Position numbers and translations under genes: made by a program. This document shows, piece after piece, positions 56,259 to 64,000 of a stretch of 64,000 bases of DNA. The DNA lies in contig NZ_FCOI02000014.1 of assembly GCF_001544795.2 (NCBI RefSeq), forward strand, positions 1 through 64,000. The letters are read 5' to 3'. Origin of the DNA: Caballeronia temeraria. GTDB lineage: Bacteria; Pseudomonadota; Gammaproteobacteria; Burkholderiales; Burkholderiaceae. Within the stretch, counting starts at the first letter, position 1. Each line of letters starts with the position of its first letter. The notes below the pieces were generated by a model. That model was not told where the DNA came from. It searched no databases and saw only the letters and a program-made list of their open reading frames with translations.

Positions 56259-56675
56259 TCAGGTGCGGTCCGGCGCGTGGTCCGGCACTTCCGCGATCAC
56301 GAACGACACCGCGTAATCACGCTCGTCGGTGACCGTGACCTTCGCGGTGATGCCGCGCTCGTCGAGCCATTGCGCGAGTTCGCCGGATGCCGCGATCATC
56401 GGCTTTCCGCTCGGCTCGTTGAGCGTTTGCAGCGCGCGCCAGGTCATCGGCCAGCGCATGCCGAGGCCGATCGCCTTCGAGAACGCTTCCTTGGCCGAAA
56501 AGCGCGTCGACAGAAACGCGAGGCCGCGCACTTCGGAACGCGCGTTGCGCGCGTGATAGATGCGCAGTTCGTCGGGGCCGAGCACCTTCTCGGCGAAGCG
56601 GCCTTTGGTGCGTCTCATGACCGCCGCGACGCGGCTCACCTGCACGACGTCCGTGCCGATTCCATAGATTGCCAT
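56259..56675 (-). CDS. acpS: Holo-[acyl-carrier-protein] synthase
   Basis: A 138-residue enzyme that adds phosphopantetheine to acyl carrier protein. IYGIGTDVVQVSRV at the start has the metal-binding Asp and RFSAKEAFSKAIG near residue 57 the second acidic site. ATG 56675 is 11 bases after pdxJ ends. Slightly longer than the 126 residues of E. coli. Confidence 0.95.
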   Translation of the reverse strand: MAIYGIGTDVVQVSRVAAVMRRTKGRFAEKVLGPDELRIYHARNARSEVRGLAFLSTRFSAKEAFSKAIGLGMRWPMTWRALQTLNEPSGKPMIAASGELAQWLDERGITAKVTVTDERDYAVSFVIAEVPDHAPDRT

Positions 56676-56686
56676 GACGTGCCCGC

Positions 56687-57460
56687 TCAGCGCGCGTTGG
56701 CCGCGGCGAGGCGCGATGCGACCATGATCGCCTTCATCTCGCGCACGGCGTTGTCCCAGCCGGCGAAGATCGAATGCGCGACGATCGCATGCCCGATATT
56801 CAGCTCGACGATGCCCGGCAGCGCGGCGATCGCCTGCACGTTCGTGTAGTGCAAGCCGTGGCCCGCGTTCACCTTGAGCCCGAGCGAATTGCCGAAATCG
56901 ACGCTCGCCGCGACGCGCTCGAATTCGCGCTGCTGCTCGGCTTCTACGTGCGCTTCGGCATAACGGCCGGTGTGCAGTTCGATGACCGGCGCGCCCGTCT
57001 CTTGCGCGGCGCGGATCTGCGTCTCGTCCGGATCGATGAAAAGCGACACGCGCACGCCCACGTCCGCGAGCTGCTTGCACGCGGCCTTGACCTCCTCGAA
57101 CCGGCCCGCGACATCGAGCCCGCCTTCGGTCGTCACTTCCTGGCGCTTTTCCGGCACGAGGCAGACATCGTGCGGCTTGATCTCGCATGCGATGTCGAGC
57201 ATCTCGCGCGTCACCGCGCATTCGAGATTCATGCGCGTCCTGAGGAGCGGGCGCAGCGTGCGCACGTCGGCATCGACGATATGACGGCGATCCTCGCGCA
57301 GATGCAGCGTGATGACGTCGGCGCCCGCTTCCTCGGCGGCGAGCGCCGCGCGGATCGGATCGGGATAGGATGTGCCGCGCGCATTGCGCAACGTGGCGAC
57401 GTGATCGATGTTCACGCCCAGATCGATCACGTTCGCAGGCGACGAGAGAAAGAAGCTCAT
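56687..57460 (-). CDS. pdxJ: Pyridoxine 5'-phosphate synthase
   Basis: A 257-residue TIM barrel that makes pyridoxine phosphate, the precursor of vitamin B6 cofactor. Family segments include LGVNIDHVATLRNARGTSYP near residue 14, HLREDRRHI, and VNAGHGLHYTNV near residue 200. Its ATG overlaps the recO stop (ATGA). pdxJ-acpS order is common in proteobacteria. Confidence 0.96.
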   Translation of the reverse strand: MSFFLSSPANVIDLGVNIDHVATLRNARGTSYPDPIRAALAAEEAGADVITLHLREDRRHIVDADVRTLRPLLRTRMNLECAVTREMLDIACEIKPHDVCLVPEKRQEVTTEGGLDVAGRFEEVKAACKQLADVGVRVSLFIDPDETQIRAAQETGAPVIELHTGRYAEAHVEAEQQREFERVAASVDFGNSLGLKVNAGHGLHYTNVQAIAALPGIVELNIGHAIVAHSIFAGWDNAVREMKAIMVASRLAAANAR

Positions 57461-58338
57461 AGTTTTTGCAGGTCGATCAGTATCTGACGGGTGGCGAGCG
57501 GCGTGCCGCCCAGGTAATGATTCAGCAGAAAGCGCATCAGCGTCTTGCTCTGCGCGGCGGTCTGCGGATTCGTGTAGTCGTCGCGCTCCATGTCGATGAG
57601 CGTCTGCCCCGAAATCACCGGCCACTGCGCGGGGAGATCGTCCGATGCTTCGCGCACGCCGCGATCGGGATCGAAGACATAGCGGGCATCGGCCACGACC
57701 GGCTGACGGGTGACCGTGCGCAGGAGGTTCATCGCGTAGCCGGTTTCGCGCAGCAGCACGCATTCGAAGGAACGCAGCACTTGCGCGGCAGGCTCGTCGT
57801 GCGCGAGGCGCGAAAGGGTCAGCACGTAGTGATTGAAGAGCGCCGGATGCGCGTCCTCGCGCGCGCAGAATTTCACGAGCAGTTCGTTGACGTAGAAGCC
57901 GCAGAGCAAGGCGTCGCCGGCCAGAGGCAGCATGCCGCCGACCCATTCGGCGGTCGTCAGCGTGCGGACTTCGCCCTTGCCGGTCCACGACAGTCCCAGC
58001 GGTTGAAACGTCTGCAGCACGCCGCGCAGCGCGGAGTGCGGACGCTTCGCGCCCTTTGCGACGAGCGCGACGCGGCCATGATCGCGCGAGAACACGTCGA
58101 TGATGAGACTCGTCTCGCGATACGGATAACTGTGCAGCACGAACCCCGGCTGCTCGGCGACACGAAAGTCGGAACGCGGCTTTCTCGGCGCGTCCTGCGC
58201 GACGGACGCCGGCGCCGATGCCGCACGGCGGCGCTTCGGCACGGCGCGCGCAGCCGGGCGCTCGTCTGCGTCGAAGTCGTCGTCGGGACGATCATCGGCG
58301 GGCGCAATCATCCGGGCGTCGTTCGGGCCGTCGTCCAT
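57457..58338 (-). CDS. recO: DNA repair protein RecO with a polar N-terminal extension
   Basis: A 293-residue protein. RecO loads RecA onto single-stranded DNA with RecR. The OB-fold part begins near residue 62 (FVLHSYPYRETSLIIDVFSR) and is followed by the helical domain (LCGFYVNELLVKFCAREDAH). The first ~60 residues are an acidic-then-basic, low-complexity extension not seen in E. coli RecO. No internal start has better support, so it may be real. era ends three bases upstream. Confidence 0.93.
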   Translation of the reverse strand: MDDGPNDARMIAPADDRPDDDFDADERPAARAVPKRRRAASAPASVAQDAPRKPRSDFRVAEQPGFVLHSYPYRETSLIIDVFSRDHGRVALVAKGAKRPHSALRGVLQTFQPLGLSWTGKGEVRTLTTAEWVGGMLPLAGDALLCGFYVNELLVKFCAREDAHPALFNHYVLTLSRLAHDEPAAQVLRSFECVLLRETGYAMNLLRTVTRQPVVADARYVFDPDRGVREASDDLPAQWPVISGQTLIDMERDDYTNPQTAAQSKTLMRFLLNHYLGGTPLATRQILIDLQKL

Positions 58339-58341
58339 GCA

Positions 58342-59241
58342 TCACTCGTAGCCGTATGCGCGCAGGCCCGCTTCGTTGTCCGCCCAGCCGCTCTTCACCT
58401 TGACGAAGGTTTCGAGATACACGGGGCCGTCGAAGAGCTTCTCCATGTCGAGGCGCGCTTCGGTGCTGATCTGCTTCAGCTTCGCGCCTTTCTGGCCGAT
58501 GATCATCGCCTTGTGCATGTCGCGATCGACGAGAATCGTCGCGAACACGCGGCGCAGACGCCCTTCGGTCTCGAATTTGTCGATGAGCACCGTGCTCGTG
58601 TACGGCAGTTCGTCGCCGGTCCAGCGAAAGACTTTTTCGCGCAGGATTTCGGCGGCGAGGAAACGCTCGCTGCGATCGGTCAGGTCGTCTTCGCCGTAGA
58701 TCGGCTCGCCTTCCGGCAGATACGGCTTTACGACGGACATGAGCCGCTTGATGTCGTCGACGTTCTTCGCCGACAGCGGCACGATCTCGCGGAAGTCGCG
58801 CAAGCCCGCCATCTGCTGCATGAACGGAAAGAGCGAACCCTTGTCGCCGACGCGATCGAGCTTGTTGGCGATCAGGAGCGTGGGCGTGCCGGCCGGGATC
58901 AGATCGAGCACTTTCTGGTCGTCGGGACCGAAGCGGCCCGCTTCGATCACGAAGAGGATCGCATCGACGGACGTGAGCGTCGACGTCACCGCGCGGTTCA
59001 GCGAGCGGTTGAGCGCGCCGCTGTGGCGCGTCTGGAAACCGGGCGTATCGACGAAAATGTACTGTGCGTCGTCGAACGTGTTGATACCGGTGATGCGGTG
59101 GCGCGTCGTCTGCGCCTTGCGCGAGGTGATGCTCACCTTCTGACCGACGAGCGCGTTCATCAGCGTCGACTTGCCGACGTTGGGACGGCCGACGATCGCG
59201 ACCATGCCGCAGCGGAAACCGGAAGAAGTAGGAGCGTTCAT
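58342..59241 (-). CDS. era: GTPase Era
   Basis: A 299-residue GTPase that helps mature 16S rRNA. G1 is GRPNVGKSTLMNA, G3 VDTPG, G4 NKLD; the C-terminal KH domain has MIIGQKGAKLKQI. ATG 59241 gives the normal length. A longer frame from 59391 would overlap rnc and reads only low-complexity residues. Confidence 0.96.
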   Translation of the reverse strand: MNAPTSSGFRCGMVAIVGRPNVGKSTLMNALVGQKVSITSRKAQTTRHRITGINTFDDAQYIFVDTPGFQTRHSGALNRSLNRAVTSTLTSVDAILFVIEAGRFGPDDQKVLDLIPAGTPTLLIANKLDRVGDKGSLFPFMQQMAGLRDFREIVPLSAKNVDDIKRLMSVVKPYLPEGEPIYGEDDLTDRSERFLAAEILREKVFRWTGDELPYTSTVLIDKFETEGRLRRVFATILVDRDMHKAMIIGQKGAKLKQISTEARLDMEKLFDGPVYLETFVKVKSGWADNEAGLRAYGYE

Positions 59242-59299
59242 AGATGTGTGCGGCAAGAAATCGTTGGGGCGCGTGTGCGCGATGTGCGCGTGCAGCGCG

Positions 59300-60427
59300 T
59301 CAGTGGCCGGCGTCGGCGGCGCGCGCGACGCGGCCCGCGGGCGCATCGGGGGCGGCGCCGTTGCGCGTGTCGGCGTCGTCGGCGCGTTCATCGGACGATG
59401 CGGGCTTGTCCGCGTTCGCGCCGCGCTCGGACGTCTGCGTCGAATCGCTCTTTACCGCTTTCTCCGGCTTGTGGATCACGGCGCGTTCGGGCTTGTCGGC
59501 CGCGGCATACGCGCCTGCCGACGGCTCGACGTGCGTCGCCCGAATCACCGCGAGCGGCGCGGTGGCCGGGCGTTCCTGTGTGGTGCCTGCTGGTTGCGCG
59601 CCTTGCGTCCCGAGCGGTCCATGATGACGCTCGCGCCGGTCGGGCGAACGCAGATCGAGCGCCGCCTGAATGCCGGTCACGCCCGGCACCACTTCCGGCT
59701 CGACCTGCTTCGCCGCGCGTGCGCCCTTGCGCTTCGGCTTCATGCCGAGCGTCGGCGCGGCGGCAATCACTTCGTCGAGTGCCTTCTTCGCGGCGGCCTG
59801 TTCCGCCGCGCGGCGGCTCGCGCCCGAACCCGTCACTTTCACGTCGAGCTTGGGCACCGCACATTCGACTTCGAACTGCTGATTGTGCGCAGCGCCGTGC
59901 GTGGCGATGACCGTATAGGTCGGCAGCGCGATCTTGTGACCCTGAAGATATTCCTGCAGCAGCGTTTTCGCGTCCTTGCCGATGGTGCGCGGATCGATGT
60001 GATCGAGCACCGGCGTATAAAGCCGTTTGATGACGGTGAACGCGGCGTCGAAACCGCCGTCGAGGAAGATGGCGCCGAAGATGGCTTCGAGCGTGTCGGC
60101 GAGAATCGACGGACGGCGAAAGCCGCCGCTGCGCAATTCGCCTTCGCCGAGCCGCAAGCCTTCGGACACGTTCAGCGCCTGCGCGATTTCGTACAACGAC
60201 TGCTGTTTGACCAGATTCGCGCGCACGCGCGACAGGTCGCCTTCGTCGAGTTTGCCGAATCGTTGGAACAAAAGCGCCGCCACCACGCAATTTAGAACGG
60301 AATCGCCGAGAAATTCGAGCCGTTCATTGTGCGTGGCGCTGTGACTGCGGTGGGTCATCGCCTGGCGCAGCAATTCCGCATTGCGAAATTCGTACCGCAG
60401 CCGGCTTTCCAACGGAGAAGATGGCAT
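59300..60427 (-). CDS. rnc: Ribonuclease III with a long C-terminal extension
   Basis: A 375-residue enzyme, about 150 longer than E. coli RNase III. The nuclease signature NERLEFLGDSVLNCVVA is near residue 34, the second acidic cluster in DTLEAIFGAIFLDGG, and a double-stranded RNA-binding domain covers about 155-225. The remaining ~145 residues are Ala/Pro/Asp/Lys-rich and look disordered. It processes rRNA and other structured RNAs. It is followed by era. Confidence 0.95.
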   Translation of the reverse strand: MPSSPLESRLRYEFRNAELLRQAMTHRSHSATHNERLEFLGDSVLNCVVAALLFQRFGKLDEGDLSRVRANLVKQQSLYEIAQALNVSEGLRLGEGELRSGGFRRPSILADTLEAIFGAIFLDGGFDAAFTVIKRLYTPVLDHIDPRTIGKDAKTLLQEYLQGHKIALPTYTVIATHGAAHNQQFEVECAVPKLDVKVTGSGASRRAAEQAAAKKALDEVIAAAPTLGMKPKRKGARAAKQVEPEVVPGVTGIQAALDLRSPDRRERHHGPLGTQGAQPAGTTQERPATAPLAVIRATHVEPSAGAYAAADKPERAVIHKPEKAVKSDSTQTSERGANADKPASSDERADDADTRNGAAPDAPAGRVARAADAGH

Positions 60428-60545
60428 GGAGAGAGTATAACGCGGGCGCGCGAGCGGACGATTCCGCCGGCCGGCGCCGGAAAACGCGTGGCGAGACGGT
60501 GTTAGCCGCGCTTCTTCACGCCGTTTCGAAGCTTGTTTTAATGAT

Positions 60546-60583
60546 GAGAAACGCCGGCTGTCTCATGGAGACGAGCCGGCGTC
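60546..60583 (-). terminator. Terminator-like hairpin between lepB and rnc
   Basis: ACGCCGGCT pairs with AGCCGGCGT around an inner GTCTC/GAGAC pairing, followed on the minus strand by TTTCTCATCATT. Confidence 0.6.
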
Positions 60584-60590
60584 GTGTTTG

Positions 60591-61484
60591 TCACTGGAAC
60601 GAACCGATGCGCTTCAGACTGCTGAAGTTCATCCAGATGAAGAACGCGCGCCCGACGATGTTCTTGTCCGGCACGAAACCCCAGTAGCGGCTGTCCGCGC
60701 TGTTGTCGCGGTTGTCGCCCATCATGAAGTAATTGCCCGGCGGCACCTTGCACGTGACGCCTTGCGCGTTGTAGTTGCAGTTGTCGCGGAACGGGAAATC
60801 GTCCGCGCCGACCACGAACGGCGGCACTTGCGGGTTGTTCAGGATCGCGTTCTTGCGGCCGTCGAGATCTTCCTCGAACTGCTTCGCATAACCGATGCGC
60901 TCGTCGTCGAAATAGTCGGGCAGCGGCGTTTCGGGCACGGGCTTGCCGTTGATCGTGAGCTTCTTGTCTTCGTACGCGACCGTGTCGCCCGGCAAGCCGA
61001 TCACGCGCTTGATGTAGTCGACCGACTCGTCCTTCGGATAGCGGAACACGACGACATCGCCGCGCTTGAGCGGGCTGCCGTTGGTCATCTTCGTGTTCGT
61101 GATCGGCATGCGCAGGCCGTACTCGTACTTGTTCACGAGGATGAAGTCGCCGACGAGCAGCGTCGGCACCATCGACCCAGACGGAATCTTGAACGGCTCG
61201 ATGATGAACGAGCGCACCACGAACACCGCGAGAATCACGGGGAAAAAGCTCGCCGTGTACTCGAGCCACCACGGCTGGCGCAGCTTGTCGTCGCGCAGGC
61301 GGGCACGCGTCTGCGGCGCGTTTTCATCGGCGAAACGCTCGCCGACGCGTTCCTGCTGGCGGTCGAACTCTGCCACCGCGGCTTCGGCGGCGCGGCGCCG
61401 CTGCGGCAGGAACACCAGTTTGTCGAGCACCCATGCAATACCCGTCAGGACGACGAGAATCAAAAGAATCAATGCGAAATTCAT
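60591..61484 (-). CDS. lepB: Signal peptidase I
   Basis: A 297-residue inner-membrane peptidase that removes signal peptides from exported proteins. Two membrane segments lie near 1-22 and 80-98. The catalytic Ser is in FKIPSGSMVPTLLVGD near residue 102 and the Lys in VDYIKRVIGLPGD near residue 157; MMGDNRDNSADSRYWG is the last conserved box. ATG 61484 is chosen over the TTG just before it. lepA lies 45 bases upstream. Confidence 0.96.
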   Translation of the reverse strand: MNFALILLILVVLTGIAWVLDKLVFLPQRRRAAEAAVAEFDRQQERVGERFADENAPQTRARLRDDKLRQPWWLEYTASFFPVILAVFVVRSFIIEPFKIPSGSMVPTLLVGDFILVNKYEYGLRMPITNTKMTNGSPLKRGDVVVFRYPKDESVDYIKRVIGLPGDTVAYEDKKLTINGKPVPETPLPDYFDDERIGYAKQFEEDLDGRKNAILNNPQVPPFVVGADDFPFRDNCNYNAQGVTCKVPPGNYFMMGDNRDNSADSRYWGFVPDKNIVGRAFFIWMNFSSLKRIGSFQ

Positions 61485-61529
61485 CAATCGCTTCCGGTTG
61501 TTATCGTTGTTTGCCTCGTGGCGCCCGCG

Positions 61530-63320
<1,791 letters not shown>

Positions 63321-63455
63321 TCAGTGCCGATCGAGCCAAAAAAAGCGAAAAAGGCGCGCCCTCACCAACGCGGAGCACGCCTTGAAAATTTGGGGAAAAC
63401 TCAGGCATTTTAGCCGAAAACGGGGGTGCCCCGGCGGATTTCGCCTGCGCCGCCT

Positions 63456-63716
63456 TCAGGACTGGCGCGCCAGCAGCGCCGCTTGAACCGCGCAGGCGTC
63501 GAACCGGTAGCGGCACAACTCGACGCCGTCCAGCGTCAGCACCGGCACGAGCTCGTCGTAGCGAGCTTCAAGGAGCGGGTCTTCGTCGATGTCGACCCAT
63601 TCGACGTCCAAGCCGTGTTGCGCGGCGACCGGCTCCAGTTCGGCGCGCATGTCCTCACACAGATGACACCAGGCGCGCCCGTACAGGACAAAAGGCGCGC
63701 CCGAGGCCGTTGCCAT
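63456..63716 (-). CDS. Glutaredoxin-like protein (DUF836 family)
   Basis: An 86-residue protein with a thioredoxin-like fold. The redox motif WCHLC lies near residue 18 (VLYGRAWCHLCEDMRAEL) and the cis-Pro region is DELVPVLTLDG. ATG 63716 is right next to the stop of the protease gene upstream, so both share a transcript. The partner is unknown. Confidence 0.88.
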   Translation of the reverse strand: MATASGAPFVLYGRAWCHLCEDMRAELEPVAAQHGLDVEWVDIDEDPLLEARYDELVPVLTLDGVELCRYRFDACAVQAALLARQS

Positions 63717-63720
63717 GCGC

Positions 63721-64000
63721 TTATTTCTGCGCCGGCACGCGCGGGCGCAGCGGCACGAACTGCGTATTGTCGCCGCGACGCACGAGGATCGCGACCATCT
63801 TGCTGGCGTCGAGACCCTGCGCGACTTCCTGGAACTGCTTCGCGCTCGTGATATCCGTGTCGCCGATACGCATGATGATGTCGCCCTTCTGGAAGCCCGC
63901 ACGCGCCGCCGGCCCTTCGACGGCGTCGATCTGGACGCCGCTCGTCAGCTTGAGCGCCTTCTTCTGATCCGCCGGAATGTCGCTCACCGCCATGCCGAGC
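63721..64000 (-). CDS. DegQ/MucD-type periplasmic serine protease, C-terminal part
   Basis: The frame enters from the right edge and ends at 63721. The ~92 visible residues are a PDZ domain (VQIDAVEGPAARAGFQKGDI, IMRIGDTDITSAKQFQEVAQ), the second PDZ of HtrA-family proteases. In Burkholderia-type genomes the gene before lepA is a MucD/DegQ protease of the envelope-stress (rpoE) operon, which matches. The catalytic domain lies outside the window. Confidence 0.85.
   Translation of the reverse strand, partial: LGMAVSDIPADQKKALKLTSGVQIDAVEGPAARAGFQKGDIIMRIGDTDITSAKQFQEVAQGLDASKMVAILVRRGDNTQFVPLRPRVPAQK

Overview
The window is high-GC chromosomal DNA of a betaproteobacterium in the Burkholderiaceae, most like Paraburkholderia or Caballeronia. 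The signs are the order lepA-lepB-rnc-era-recO-pdxJ-acpS, the pst-pho-ppk-ppx cluster, an EarP arginine rhamnosyltransferase next to an EF-P with Arg32, and protein sequences typical of that family. Genus level is inference from recall, not from a search. Nearly all of it is conserved core genome in which I recognise most genes; only the first ~1.7 kb looks accessory.

Layout. 1-1.7 kb: edge of a tRNA-Arg-associated element, with an unknown partial gene, an AlpA-like HTH protein and a small CHC2 zinc-finger protein, but no integrase in view. 1.7-7.6 kb: tRNA-Arg, uppP, an aldose-1-epimerase-like protein, an NlpD-like lipoprotein, two small lipoproteins, tRNA-Pro, sixA and an OlsB-like acyltransferase. 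7.7-19.1 kb: a phosphate and polyphosphate block. ppx and ppk diverge; pstSCAB-phoU-phoB-phoR run on the minus strand behind a clear Pho box. ppk and phoR converge on a ~640 bp inverted-repeat element. 19.2-31.1 kb: rlmE-ftsH-folP-glmM, yhbY, greA-DUF4149 and carAB. 31.2-48 kb: an MFS transporter, mltD, gloB, a methyltransferase, rnhA, dnaQ, tRNA-Val, two membrane proteins, a glycosyltransferase, an ABC exporter, otsBA, SCO1/CtaG, an ElaA-like acetyltransferase, and a tRNA-Cys/tRNA-Gly cluster in which tRNA-Gly is present three times with identical spacers. 48-64 kb: pgsA, uvrC, earP-efp, a BON lipoprotein, an unusual sigma-54-type response regulator, nagZ, and the acpS-pdxJ-recO-era-rnc-lepB-lepA series, ending in a glutaredoxin-like protein and the C-terminus of a DegQ/MucD-type protease.

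How the genes work together. PstSCAB imports phosphate and, with PhoU, restrains PhoR, which controls PhoB. PhoB should bind the box before pstS. Ppk and Ppx make and degrade polyphosphate. EarP rhamnosylates Arg32 of EF-P, which is encoded immediately downstream. OtsA and OtsB make trehalose. UppP, GlmM, FtsH, MltD, NagZ and the NlpD-like protein all serve the cell envelope.

I did not find a convincing new defence or biosynthetic system. The most unusual items are the inverted-repeat element at 11.5-12.2 kb, the AAA+ response regulator with altered GAFTGA and Walker B motifs at 53.7-55.1 kb, the 163-bp tRNA-Gly tandem array, and the accessory fragment at the left edge.
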